A program made the position numbers and the translations under genes. Below the pieces are notes generated by a model. The model was given only the letters and a program-made list of their open reading frames with translations. It was not told the DNA's origin and searched no databases. A DNA stretch of 64,000 nucleotides from Corynebacterium durum (GTDB taxonomy: Bacteria > Actinomycetota > Actinomycetes > Mycobacteriales > Mycobacteriaceae): contig NZ_CP047200.1 of the NCBI RefSeq assembly GCF_030408675.1, positions 310,001 to 374,000 on the forward strand, read 5' to 3'. Shown piece after piece: positions 26,773 through 34,599 of this stretch (its first letter is position 1; each line of letters opens with the position of its first letter).

Positions 26773-27558
26773 ATGACAACTCAATACACGACCAACCGGT
26801 TGGTGGCGGTATGCGCGCTGGTCACGGCGGGGTTATTCGCACTCAGCTCCTGTGCAGACGGCACCAACACTCTCGAAAGCGGAGACTCGGTGCGCGGTGC
26901 CGCTGCGGTCGCATCGCAGAACGCCTCCCCTGAAAGCGCCCCCACCTCAGCACCCAGCCCCAGCGCAGACCCTGCTTCGGCGGGCGCCCCCGTCAACCCC
27001 GCGCTGAACCATGGGGCTGTGGCCTGGGAATTCCCCTGGCAAGCACTTGGCTGGCAGGCCACTGACATCAACGAGCCGGGCGTGCTCCAACTAGCCAACG
27101 CACACGGCTGCAGATTCACCGCTACCCAGCACCTCTTCAAAGCAACCATGCAGGCCACCGACCAGCAGGAAACCCAGGTGCAGGCCAACCTGTGGATTAA
27201 AACGTTTAAGAAAAATACCGTCAACCCTATCTCCAACACAGAACCCGCCACGGATATTCGGCGCTTCAGCGGTCTTCCGGGTGAACCCAACCCGCCTGTT
27301 GGTGCACAGGGTGTTCCCGGCGATCCAGTGGACATGCTGCGGGTGAACACTGACTACGCCACTCCCGACGGTGCTACCCATCGCTCAAGCGCGTGGCTGA
27401 GGGTATTTGCCAATGAGCGCACGCCGGTGGTGGTGACCCTCAACTATGCATGCCCATCGGCATCATATTCGCCGATTGACTTGCAAGAACTCATTGAGGC
27501 CACCACTCTGGCTAACGTTGAGCATCCACAGATGCTAGAAAACTCTGCACGCCCTTAG
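26773..27558 (+). CDS. Lipoprotein of unknown function, paralogue of 29077-29757
   Basis: A 261-residue precursor with a signal peptide and the lipobox LSSC (Cys27), followed by a Ser/Ala/Pro-rich linker to about residue 75. The mature domain has GAVAWEFPWQALGWQ, a PGVLQLANAHG strand and FTATQHLF. These line up with GAAVWQFPSVVSGWT, PGAMQLTNDKG and YTATQSVY in the lipoprotein at 29077, so the two share a domain. It follows the ABC export operon, and its 3' end overlaps the opposite hydrolase gene by 47 bp. AGGGG precedes the ATG at 26773. No known family is recognised. Confidence 0.7.
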   Translation: MTTQYTTNRLVAVCALVTAGLFALSSCADGTNTLESGDSVRGAAAVASQNASPESAPTSAPSPSADPASAGAPVNPALNHGAVAWEFPWQALGWQATDINEPGVLQLANAHGCRFTATQHLFKATMQATDQQETQVQANLWIKTFKKNTVNPISNTEPATDIRRFSGLPGEPNPPVGAQGVPGDPVDMLRVNTDYATPDGATHRSSAWLRVFANERTPVVVTLNYACPSASYSPIDLQELIEATTLANVEHPQMLENSARP

Positions 27559-28285
27559 CAATGCGGCGAGATTCTTCGGGCGTGGGTACATGGCCGGCCT
27601 CGGGGAATTCCACGATGTGGCTGTTCGGGAGTAGGCGTGCCAGCTCACGCGTCGATTCCGGCAATACAATACGGTCCTGGCCAGCAACAATCACCAGCAC
27701 TGGGACTGTGATGTGGGGGAGGAGCTGAGTGACATCTGCCGTGGCCACGGCCTCCATCTGCGGCACATGCCCCTGAGCTGCGGGATTGAGTTGCGCAGTG
27801 AGCTGTTCTACCTGCGTGTTCGGTTCAGTGGTTTCGCCCAGCACCGCCGGGGACTGCGCCAACATCAGCAGGTGTGCCAGATCCTTGTAGCGGCCTTCCT
27901 GCGCCAACGATGCATAGAGGCTGCTAAATAGCGTGGCCTGGGCATCCGCACGGGGAAAACCAGCGAGAAGGATGAGGGCGGTGACAGCATCAGGGCGTCG
28001 ATAAGCGGCAGTGATGGCGACGGTTGTGCCCAGGGAATATCCAAAAACGGGAAACCTGAAATAACCGAGTTCGAGTGCGGAGTTGATGAGCTTATCGGCC
28101 TGTTCTTCGATGCTCAGGGGTGCATTATCGGCGGGTGTGTCGCCGCTTCCTGGGTCGTTATGCCCGAAGAGATGAAACTCGTCCCGCAGGGCATGCGCAA
28201 TGTCTGCGAAATTATCGTCTATGGCGCCGCCCGCGCCGTGCGCCAACGCAATGGGGCGCGTGTTGTGTCGATTGAAGTGGATCAT
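27512..28285 (-). CDS. Alpha/beta hydrolase
   Basis: A 257-residue soluble hydrolase with the catalytic order of the fold: the oxyanion region LAHGAGGAIDDN, nucleophile Ser in VFGYSLGTT, Asp in VIVAGQDRIVLPE, and His in FPEAGHVPTPEE. It resembles non-heme chloroperoxidase or esterase-like members; the substrate is unknown. It is divergent from a MerR regulator and its promoter has the unusual 19-bp spacing used by MerR activators, so it is probably induced by that regulator. The ATG at 28285 is chosen because upstream codons overlap the promoter elements. Confidence 0.85.
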   Translation of the reverse strand: MIHFNRHNTRPIALAHGAGGAIDDNFADIAHALRDEFHLFGHNDPGSGDTPADNAPLSIEEQADKLINSALELGYFRFPVFGYSLGTTVAITAAYRRPDAVTALILLAGFPRADAQATLFSSLYASLAQEGRYKDLAHLLMLAQSPAVLGETTEPNTQVEQLTAQLNPAAQGHVPQMEAVATADVTQLLPHITVPVLVIVAGQDRIVLPESTRELARLLPNSHIVEFPEAGHVPTPEESRRIAKGVQSFLASVDAQR

Positions 28286-28293
28286 GGTGCGGA

Positions 28294-28324
28294 TGCTAAA
28301 CCCTGACACTGATGTTAGGGTCAA
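28294..28324 (-). promoter_or_regulatory. MerR-type promoter/operator for the hydrolase gene
   Basis: On the minus strand TTGACC (-35, 28324-28319) and TTAGCA (-10, 28299-28294) are separated by exactly 19 bp. The spacer holds the inverted repeat ACCCTAAC...GTCAGGGT (28300-28321). Long-spacer promoters with a central palindrome are the hallmark of MerR-family activation. The same site lies just upstream of the merR-like start at 28328, so autoregulation is likely. Confidence 0.75.
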
Positions 28325-28327
28325 GTT

Positions 28328-28714
28328 ATGGATAACCAGGAACTTCTGATCGGCCAGCTGGCCAGCGCCACCGGGGTATCCGTGCGATCACTGCGGCACT
28401 ACGAAAAACGTGGGCTTATTACCTCCACCCGAATGAGCAACGGATATCGGCGTTTCAGCCCCGCCACTATTAACACTGTCACCCGCATTACTATGCTTCT
28501 CGACGCCGGGTTTTCCCTCCGCGCCGCGGCCATTATTCTGCCTTGCTTTGAACTTGACGACGAAGGTAGCGTTCGGGTGGGAATGTGCCCCGATGTTGCG
28601 CGGGAAGTACGGGCATCATTGCGGGACATTAGCCGCCAAGCGAAAAAGCTCAAAGCGCGGCGTGAGGCCATTATTAAACTGGCTGAATCAGGCGTGGGGG
28701 AATCTTTGGACTAG
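28328..28714 (+). CDS. MerR-family transcriptional regulator
   Basis: A 128-residue regulator with the winged HTH LIGQLASATGVSVRSLRHYEKRG split by its turn, the second half GYRRFSPATINTVTRI, and a C-terminal dimerising coiled coil. A single Cys in each of two short stretches (PCFELDDEG, MCPDVARE) could bind an effector, but no classic metal-binding loop is seen. It probably controls the divergent hydrolase gene through the 19-bp-spaced promoter between them. Confidence 0.88.
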   Translation: MDNQELLIGQLASATGVSVRSLRHYEKRGLITSTRMSNGYRRFSPATINTVTRITMLLDAGFSLRAAAIILPCFELDDEGSVRVGMCPDVAREVRASLRDISRQAKKLKARREAIIKLAESGVGESLD

Positions 28715-28721
28715 CTGAGTG

Positions 28722-29066
28722 CTACTTTCCATAGCGCAGGACATATGCGATATACACGAGTGTGGCAATAAGAGCTAAAAGGCGGGTTATATTGCTGGGA
28801 ACGGCCCAACACGATACCGCCATAATAGCCATGAAGATGAGTGCGCGAACGAAGTTGTTCGGATGGGTGGTGCGGTGGGAATGACGGAATGCAATCCACA
28901 CACATAACGCGGTTTCCGCAGCATAGCCGCATAAAAGAAACATATCAGTACCGGACAGGGGCCGACTTGTTATGTTAAGCCCATCCGTGGTGATGATGGT
29001 GAAACCGGTGAACAGGATTTCCGCAACGGGAAGTTTCTGTTGTACGTCCTGATGCGTGTGTGTCAT
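28722..29066 (-). CDS. Small four-helix membrane protein, unknown
   Basis: A 114-residue protein with hydrophobic segments at about residues 15-30, 40-60, 72-86 and 92-110. It lies 10 bp downstream of the lipoprotein gene at 29077-29757 on the same strand, so the two are likely co-transcribed and may act together at the membrane. I do not recognise the family. Confidence 0.55.
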   Translation of the reverse strand: MTHTHQDVQQKLPVAEILFTGFTIITTDGLNITSRPLSGTDMFLLCGYAAETALCVWIAFRHSHRTTHPNNFVRALIFMAIMAVSCWAVPSNITRLLALIATLVYIAYVLRYGK

Positions 29067-29076
29067 GGGTAGAATC

Positions 29077-29757
29077 CTACATGTTCAATTGCGAACTTTC
29101 GATGTTCATCAACTTTGTCTGCTCCAGCATACCCTTTAACTCTTCCTCGGAAAACGACGACGTTGGGGTTGCATACGTTAACGATACAAAGCCAGGTTTT
29201 GTGCCTTGGGTAAACGCACGAATCCACACAACCGCACGATAATTCTGGCCATCTGCGCCAACATACTCGGCATCGGTGCGCATCATCTGCACCGGTTGAC
29301 CCGACGCTGTAATCTCCGTCGAATCGGCGGTTTTGTGCTGCATGCCTGTTGTTTTTGCCTGAATATCCTGAATCCACCTATCCGTCTGTTCTTGGGTTGC
29401 GGCGCGATCCCCAGGAGCCGGTGGGGAGGGGTACACGCTTTGTGTTGCTGTGTACTGCCCACCTTTGTCATTGGTCAACTGCATGGCACCAGGCTGATCT
29501 AACTGACCGAGCGTCCACCCGGAAACAACGCTGGGGAACTGCCATACCGCAGCGCCCCCAGCCATGCTTTGATCCACCGACAGATCTGCTTCCTTTGTCT
29601 CTGATGAGGACGCTGCGGCGGATGATGATGACTGCGCGTGTGAACTGTTATCAACATCGTTGCCGCTCTGGTTTCCGCACGCAGCCAGCGAAATTGCTCC
29701 CATTGCTAGGAGAGCGCACACCGATAACGGGCGCGCTGTGGAACGTCGGGTATTCAT
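29077..29757 (-). CDS. Lipoprotein of unknown function, paralogue of 26773-27558
   Basis: A 226-residue precursor with lipobox LAAC (Cys27, the same position as in its paralogue) and a Ser/Ala-rich linker. The mature domain carries GAAVWQFPSVVSGWT, MQLTNDKGGQYTATQ, a WIQDIQAK helix, and a closing YATPTSSFSEEELKGML that mirrors YACPSASYSPIDLQELI in the paralogue. The first lipoprotein has an extra Pro-rich insertion. It is the first gene of a two-gene unit with the small membrane protein. The ATG at 29757 gives a standard signal peptide. Confidence 0.7.
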   Translation of the reverse strand: MNTRRSTARPLSVCALLAMGAISLAACGNQSGNDVDNSSHAQSSSSAAASSSETKEADLSVDQSMAGGAAVWQFPSVVSGWTLGQLDQPGAMQLTNDKGGQYTATQSVYPSPPAPGDRAATQEQTDRWIQDIQAKTTGMQHKTADSTEITASGQPVQMMRTDAEYVGADGQNYRAVVWIRAFTQGTKPGFVSLTYATPTSSFSEEELKGMLEQTKLMNIESSQLNM

Positions 29758-30204
29758 AGGCCTGCTCCTCATGATGAAACTAGATTTACCGCTGAAAATA
29801 TCGTACAGGAGCTGACTTCTTGGCGGAAGGGATTAATTGTATTTGTGTCGAAAATGTAACTTTTGTGGCGATATGAAATTGTGATACATTTGTGATGTTA
29901 AGGTGCGCATGTGCAGGCAGGGGTATGTTTTTGGTGGCGGAAAATGTGTGGGCATTGTAATCTTGTTATCAGAATTGGCACTGTGTGTAACTTTTTAGGA
30001 TGGCTGAGAATTTTTGTTACTAGTTTGTTATGGACAATATTATTTCTGCAGAAATATCTAGAAGGCTTTTAGTTGTCTAGTCGACAGGATTAGATGCCAA
30101 CAACCTTCAGTAATCATTTTCGGAAACCTCCAGGTAGCGGCGTTGAAAAGCGATCTGTGGCATAGTGGTCAGGAAGTATGTGTGATAACCGGAGGAGTTG
30201 TACG
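29758..30204. other. AT-rich intergenic region without supported gene
   Basis: This stretch of about 450 bp is clearly richer in A and T than its surroundings and has stop codons in all frames. It must hold the promoters of the divergent lipoprotein gene and of the YwqG-like gene. GGAGGAG at 30190-30196 is the ribosome site of the latter. No convincing RNA gene, attachment site or operator could be identified. Confidence 0.4.
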
Positions 30205-31086
30205 GTGGGCAAGATTCTTGATCAGGCACGTAGGGTGATGTCGCTGCTGAACGAGCGTGATCGCAGTTGGGTGATTCGTATCACTCCTATGATTGCGTCG
30301 GGGCCGCTGCCAGTGACTTCCTCGAAGTTTGGGGGAGTGCCCTACCTTCCGGAAGGTGTGGACGTGCCCACCAACGCCGATGGTGATCCGCTGGGTATGA
30401 TCGCGCAGATTAACTGCGCTGAACTGCCAGACAATGATATTTATCCGAAAACCGGGATCCTGCAGTTCTGGTTGGACCCGACGGATGATCTGTACGGTGC
30501 GAATTACGATAATCCCATCGCGCAGGACAATAATCGCGTCATGTATTACCCAGAAATTGGTACGCCCAATTCCGTTGTGGGACTTGCCCAGGTTGATCAG
30601 CAGAAGGGTGAATTGCCTGTCTATTGGCCTATTTCGCCATTGGATATGGAGTTGGCCCTCAGCTTTGAGGCTATTCAGCAAGGCGAGGCAGTTCTGGCCG
30701 AGGATTTTTTTGATGCGTTTGTGAATCAGTGGAATAGTCTGTACCCCGATCAAACCATTGAGGAATTGGATGAACTCGATGATTTGAGTGATGAACCCGT
30801 CACGGATTTCTTCGACGATTTTGCAGAGTTCCATAAAATCGGCGGGAAGCCAATTTTTGTTCAAGGCGATCCACGTGATTTTAGGGACGACCTTAAAAAC
30901 TACACCGCCAACTTGCTGACTATGGTTTCTGAAGTCTTTCGTGATCCGCAGGCGGGGTCGTGTTCCCACCCGTACCTTGCGGAGATTATGTGGGGAGATC
31001 TGGGCACAGCCAACTGGCTGATCACGCCCGAGCAGCTGGCAGCCTGCGATTTCAGTCAGGTGCTTTTCGAATGGGCATGTGGCTAG
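30205..31086 (+). CDS. YwqG-like DUF1963 family protein
   Basis: A 293-residue acidic soluble protein. Family features are SKFGGVPYLPEGVDVP near residue 40, GMIAQINCAELPDND, the KTGILQFW strand and HKIGGKPIFVQGDPR in the C-terminal half. It ends with WGDLGTANWLITPEQL, as YwqG proteins do. The biochemical role of the family is unknown; members are often found near toxin-immunity loci. The GTG at 30205 is chosen because GGAGGAG precedes it by 8 bp, although the frame is open to 30178. A 40-residue membrane peptide overlaps its stop. Confidence 0.8.
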   Translation: MGKILDQARRVMSLLNERDRSWVIRITPMIASGPLPVTSSKFGGVPYLPEGVDVPTNADGDPLGMIAQINCAELPDNDIYPKTGILQFWLDPTDDLYGANYDNPIAQDNNRVMYYPEIGTPNSVVGLAQVDQQKGELPVYWPISPLDMELALSFEAIQQGEAVLAEDFFDAFVNQWNSLYPDQTIEELDELDDLSDEPVTDFFDDFAEFHKIGGKPIFVQGDPRDFRDDLKNYTANLLTMVSEVFRDPQAGSCSHPYLAEIMWGDLGTANWLITPEQLAACDFSQVLFEWACG

Positions 31087-31201
31087 CGGCACGACTAATA
31101 TCATTTTCGGCTATGCCGCTCATCTCGGGGCCGCCGCCGTCGTCATTGTTGCGGTGGCGCTGGTTAGCGTTCGAAAGGCACCCGAAACTGAAACTGCTTG
31201 A
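31079..31201 (+). CDS. Possible 40-residue single-pass membrane protein
   Basis: GTG at 31079 overlaps the end of the YwqG-like gene (GTGGCTAG) and opens a frame with one clear membrane helix (AAVVIVAVALVSV) followed by a basic then acidic tail (RKAPETETA). Stop-start overlap allows coupled translation. The 34-bp repeat at 31196 starts inside its last codons. It could also be the leftover C-terminus of a transporter. Confidence 0.4.
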   Translation: MASGTTNIIFGYAAHLGAAAVVIVAVALVSVRKAPETETA

Positions 31202-31229
31202 CGACGCCCCGTCGCTGGCGCGCCCAGGT
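31196..31229 (-). repeat. 34-bp gene-end repeat, copy 1
   Basis: It begins GCTTGACGACGCCCCGT and ends CTGGCGCGCCCAGGT. It matches 33001-33034 at 30 of 34 positions, and both copies contain a stop codon of the preceding frame (TGA here, TAA there). The first 13 bp are a variant of the recurrent 13-mer in reverse orientation. Confidence 0.7.
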
Positions 31230-31252
31230 GCGGTGGGGTTTCTATCGCGGCT

Positions 31253-31843
31253 CTAGCTAAGCGTGAGGTACGCCACTGGAAAAGATGAATCTGGTTGGGT
31301 TGCTACCAAAGCCAACGTGGAATCCTTGACTGTCACGGCGTCGTTAATGGGCGGAAAGGATAGTGAAAATTCACGTCGCTCGCCGTCGATGTGTATGGTG
31401 CCAGAAGCATGTGTGGAACCGTAGGTTGTGATGTCTGGGTTGGTCACGGTGCTGTTTGGTGAATTGCCTGAGCCTGCGACCACAAATAATGGGCCACCTG
31501 CCGAGTAGTCGGCACATTTCTTGCCAGTCATGATGAGTCGAATGAATTCGGTTATCGCCACAGGATCTGAGGTTGCGTATGAGATGGATCGGCTGCCCAA
31601 TACGGAGTGGTGTATAGTCATGATCTCGCCTGGTAGGGCATCTGAAGAGGCTCGGTATGTTACTGGTAATTGAACCAGGCAACCATCGTTAGATTCACCA
31701 ACAATGACTTCAATTCCCACCTCACCTGTTGGGTCCACGGCTCGATATGAGCCAAGTCGTTGTGCAATGTCGGAAAATTGGGCGCACATTTCATCTTTTG
31801 ATGGGGTCAGGGTCGCCGCTGAATGGATTTCCGCTATGGACAC
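31253..31843 (-). CDS. Maltokinase N-terminal cap-like domain protein
   Basis: A 196-residue soluble protein whose features match stand-alone proteins annotated with the maltokinase N-terminal cap-like fold: an early helix (SAATLTPSKDEM), RLGSYRAVDPTGEVGIEV, VQLPVTYRASS, MTIHHSVLGSRSISYATSDP and FIRLIMTG. No kinase domain is present, so it is not itself a maltokinase. It lies 13 bp downstream of the HPP protein gene on the same strand and is likely co-expressed under the divergent TetR regulator. Its function is unknown. Confidence 0.7.
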   Translation of the reverse strand: MSIAEIHSAATLTPSKDEMCAQFSDIAQRLGSYRAVDPTGEVGIEVIVGESNDGCLVQLPVTYRASSDALPGEIMTIHHSVLGSRSISYATSDPVAITEFIRLIMTGKKCADYSAGGPLFVVAGSGNSPNSTVTNPDITTYGSTHASGTIHIDGERREFSLSFPPINDAVTVKDSTLALVATQPDSSFPVAYLTLS

Positions 31844-31856
31844 GTGAGAAGTCTCC

Positions 31857-32357
31857 TTACCACCAGTAGATTGGGTACTTTGTTGTTGATATTTTTGCGC
31901 TTATTGCCCCAATAAGAACCAGGATTGCGGCAGCTATACCTGCGCATAGGATAAAAGTTAGTTGCCCAGAAGGTATAACAGCCCCCAGGATGGCGGTTGC
32001 TGCGGCGGGGGAGTGCGCCGCACGTGCCGCCAGCATTACCCCAAGTGCGAGGCCGCCTGCGATGGCCAACGCCCATATTGAATGGCTGACAACACCCACT
32101 GCGCAGCCAACAATGGCGGAAAGTAATTGCCCACCGATAACGTTTCGTGGCTGGGAAAGTGGGAGGTTGGGGCATCCTGCGATGAGTGCCATGCTGGCTG
32201 CAAGGGGTGGGGTTAGTAACGCGAATCCCGTAATTTCTCCGATGAAAGCCAACACTATGAGCGCCATTATTGACATGACCGTCACGGCAGCGATCTGTCT
32301 CCATGGAGGCCGTGGAGGGGCATCGCTTTTTCTCAGGGTGAACCACGGGGTTGGCAT
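31857..32357 (-). CDS. HPP-family membrane protein
   Basis: A 166-residue protein with four to five transmembrane helices. It carries the HPP signature region: PLAASMALIAGCPNLPLSQP, then RNVIGGQLLSAIVG, then HSPAAATAILGAV. HPP proteins are integral membrane proteins with proposed roles in nitrite or small-molecule transport. The gene starts next to a palindromic operator and is divergent from a TetR regulator, suggesting repression by that protein. Confidence 0.85.
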   Translation of the reverse strand: MPTPWFTLRKSDAPPRPPWRQIAAVTVMSIMALIVLAFIGEITGFALLTPPLAASMALIAGCPNLPLSQPRNVIGGQLLSAIVGCAVGVVSHSIWALAIAGGLALGVMLAARAAHSPAAATAILGAVIPSGQLTFILCAGIAAAILVLIGAISAKISTTKYPIYWW

Positions 32358-32412
32358 TCTGTGCTCCTATGAAACATCGCAAACAATCGTTCGCGCGGTA
32401 TGTGTTAGCCTA

Positions 32413-32428
32413 GAGAACGATCGTTCTC
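32413..32428. promoter_or_regulatory. Candidate TetR operator
   Basis: GAGAACGATCGTTCTC is a perfect 16-bp palindrome in the 103-bp gap between the divergent HPP and TetR genes. A half-site-like CAATCGTTCG lies upstream at about 32381. Its position suits dual control of both genes by the TetR protein encoded at 32461. Confidence 0.7.
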
Positions 32429-32460
32429 CATGCAAGAGTCAAGGTTGGAGGGAGAGTCTT

Positions 32461-33006
32461 ATGAGTACTGCTGAACTGGAAAAGCTTCTCGATACCGCCG
32501 AGTATCTTTTTTATGAGCGTGGTTACCAGGCCGTGGGTATGGATGAGATTCGCTCCACCTCTGGACTGTCACTGAAACGCATCTATGCTCTAGTTGGAAA
32601 CAAAGAGCAGTTAGCTGTGTCTATGCTCCGGCGGCGCGATGACAAATGGCATGCGGACTTGAAGGCTTATGTAGACAAGGCCAGTGAAGATCGGCATCTT
32701 GTGGCGATTTTTGACTGGCTCTATGACTGGCTATCGGAGGCTGGGCATCGTGGTTGCGCATGGATTAATGTGGCGGGCGAGATGGGGGCCATTAGCCCAC
32801 CGATTCTTAACGAGGCTCAACGCCACAAAAAGCGCTTCCTGGACTTCATGAGAGACGCCGCAAAAAACTCTGGGCTGAGCGAAGACGCCGCCACCACGAT
32901 TTTTCTCCTGGCGGAAGGGTGCATGACAACGGTTGGGATTAACGGTGATATTTCGGTTGTGAGAGACGCCCAGCGACATGTTGAGCAGATGGTGCAACGC
33001 GCTTAA
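32461..33006 (+). CDS. TetR-family transcriptional regulator
   Basis: A 181-residue regulator. Its HTH reads LLDTAEYLFYERGYQAVGMDEI followed by a turn and LSLKRIYALVGNKEQL, the standard TetR layout. The C-terminal domain resembles AcrR/YbiH-type members (GCAWINVAGE, KKRFLDFMRDAA). GGAGGGAGAG precedes the ATG. The palindrome at 32413-32428 and divergent orientation suggest it represses itself and the HPP/maltokinase-cap unit. Its stop lies inside the second 34-bp repeat. Confidence 0.88.
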   Translation: MSTAELEKLLDTAEYLFYERGYQAVGMDEIRSTSGLSLKRIYALVGNKEQLAVSMLRRRDDKWHADLKAYVDKASEDRHLVAIFDWLYDWLSEAGHRGCAWINVAGEMGAISPPILNEAQRHKKRFLDFMRDAAKNSGLSEDAATTIFLLAEGCMTTVGINGDISVVRDAQRHVEQMVQRA

Positions 33007-33034
33007 CGACGCCCCGTAACTGGCGCACCCAGGT
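33001..33034 (-). repeat. 34-bp gene-end repeat, copy 2
   Basis: GCTTAACGACGCCCCGT...CTGGCGCACCCAGGT; the TAA is the stop of the TetR gene. It matches 31196-31229 at 30 of 34 positions. The two copies lie at the ends of plus-strand genes on either side of the HPP/maltokinase-cap unit. Confidence 0.7.
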
Positions 33035-33110
33035 AAAAGTTGCTGCCAACTTGGTAAGTGCACATCTTTTCGGCAATGCGCTGTATACGATACTCACAGC
33101 CCAACCAACA

Positions 33111-34091
33111 TCACAAACTGGCCTCTCCCACCATCTCCCGCAATTCCTCCCTGTCGCCTGGCAATCCCGCCTCGACAAGAGCGGCGGCTGCGTACGGGGT
33201 TTGCCACAGGAAGTCATTGTCCACCACGGCATGCAGGAACCGTCTGGTCGCATCCGCGTCAAGCACCCCGTTCCCATTTCCTGCGTTGATGAGCTGCAGA
33301 AAATGTTCCCATGGCATGAAGTTGGTGGACGCATAGAGCACGGCCAGGGATTCCAGTTGTGCACGCTCCGCTTCGGGTATTGCGCCAAGGTTGCGCGTAA
33401 GCAGTTCGTCCGCCACATCGTCAAGCCGACCTTCTGGCTCAATCTCCAGCCAGACATCCTCAATGTCGGGGTCGCCCAGCACATCTATCAGCGCAGCCGT
33501 CCCGGCATTGCTGCGGTCATGAAAGGCGGCGGCTGCTCGTACCCCCAGGTCATCAGAGGTGAGGTAGGTACTGAGATCCCCGCCCCATGTACCCAACGCG
33601 GCAAGTGTTCCACCGTCAACCGGGCATTCCTGCAGCCGTGTGCGAACACGATCAGACAGCCCATTCTCCGCGTCACAACACCACGCCCCTAGCGCTCGCG
33701 TGTAGTACTCGCCGCCTTTCTTGGCATCGAGTGCAAGCAAGGCTTCCACCACGGAAATGGCCTCGGCGCGCAATTCCGCCGCATAGGGGGCCTCGGGAGA
33801 CGTTCTGGTAAGGCTTCCAACAAACTGTATCCACGCCACCACCTGCTCAGTTGCATCAGCGCTTAGCTGGTCGAGCACGCGAACACAAAAACGCATGACG
33901 GGTAGGGTAGCGCTGTACAGAGTGCCTTGGTGCGTCAGCACACCAAATAGGAATTCGGTTGCCTCTTCAAGGTCATCCCCACCTTCCATGAGTTGCCGCA
34001 ACATATCTGGCGCATCCACGGCGGGGCCGTACGCGTGTGTAACCTCGGCCCACGCGACGTCGTTAAGCGTCTGTAGGCCAGCCTTGTTCAT
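33111..34091 (-). CDS. HEAT-like repeat protein of unknown function
   Basis: A 326-residue, all-helical, acidic protein. Repeated helix pairs (for example EATEFLFGVLTHQGTLYSA, AAELRAEAISVVEALLAL, LGVRAAAAFHD) suggest a HEAT/ARM-type solenoid. The first part is typical of actinobacterial hypothetical proteins starting WAEVTHAYGPAVDAPDMLRQL. Its ATG at 34091 lies inside the end of ogt, so it is translated with the DNA-repair genes. A partner-binding role is plausible; no enzymatic motif is visible. Confidence 0.6.
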   Translation of the reverse strand: MNKAGLQTLNDVAWAEVTHAYGPAVDAPDMLRQLMEGGDDLEEATEFLFGVLTHQGTLYSATLPVMRFCVRVLDQLSADATEQVVAWIQFVGSLTRTSPEAPYAAELRAEAISVVEALLALDAKKGGEYYTRALGAWCCDAENGLSDRVRTRLQECPVDGGTLAALGTWGGDLSTYLTSDDLGVRAAAAFHDRSNAGTAALIDVLGDPDIEDVWLEIEPEGRLDDVADELLTRNLGAIPEAERAQLESLAVLYASTNFMPWEHFLQLINAGNGNGVLDADATRRFLHAVVDNDFLWQTPYAAAALVEAGLPGDREELREMVGEASL

Positions 34092-34599
34092 TCCCCGAAC
34101 CGTCCTCCTCCATCTCAAGAAGGCGCTTCTTCACGTCCGTGCCGTAGAGAAAACCGCCCAGACTGCCGTCCTTGCTCAAGACCCGGTGGCAGGGCACAAA
34201 CAACGCTGCGGCGTTCTGCGAACACGCACTCGCCGCCGCCCGCACGGCCTGGGGACGTCCCGCCAACGCCGCGAAATCACTGTACGTAATGCACTGGCCA
34301 GGACCGATGCCGCGCAGCACGTCCCATGCGTGGCTGCGGAACTCTCCAGAAACCTGCCGAACCGGGGTTCGCAACACGGCGGCGAAATCCCCGTCGTAGT
34401 ATTTGCGCACAGCATCCAGCGCAAACTCCGCTTCGGTGTCCGATTTCTTCAAAGCTGACGGCAGCAGCGACTGGTGAATGCGGGGAAGCAGGTCCTTCGG
34501 GTCGCTGGTCCAGCCGGAGCCCAGCACCGCGCCGTCCGACACGATCACGGTGAACGGGCCGTCGGGGGTGTCGGTGTGAGCGTAGAAAGCAGTGGTCAT
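34063..34599 (-). CDS. ogt: Methylated-DNA-protein-cysteine methyltransferase
   Basis: Removes alkyl groups from O6-alkylguanine by transferring them to its own cysteine. The 178-residue protein has the DNA-binding helix region (YSDFAALAGRPQAVRAAASA), the Asn hinge and the active site VPCHRV with Cys137, then GSLGGFLYG. The ATG at 34599 overlaps the alkA stop in an ATGA arrangement. Its 3' end overlaps the HEAT-like gene. It belongs with alkA in an alkylation-repair pair, downstream of rclA. Confidence 0.93.
   Translation of the reverse strand: MTTAFYAHTDTPDGPFTVIVSDGAVLGSGWTSDPKDLLPRIHQSLLPSALKKSDTEAEFALDAVRKYYDGDFAAVLRTPVRQVSGEFRSHAWDVLRGIGPGQCITYSDFAALAGRPQAVRAAASACSQNAAALFVPCHRVLSKDGSLGGFLYGTDVKKRLLEMEEDGSGNEQGWPTDA

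Noticed and set aside
30169..31104. A 311-residue frame opposite the YwqG-like gene
   Set aside because: The plus frame has family motifs and a strong ribosome site; the minus frame does not resemble a protein.
32400..32420. GTTAGCCTA resembling the core of a DtxR iron box
   Set aside because: Only about 11 of 19 positions fit the consensus and the flanks do not pair; the adjacent perfect palindrome explains the region better.
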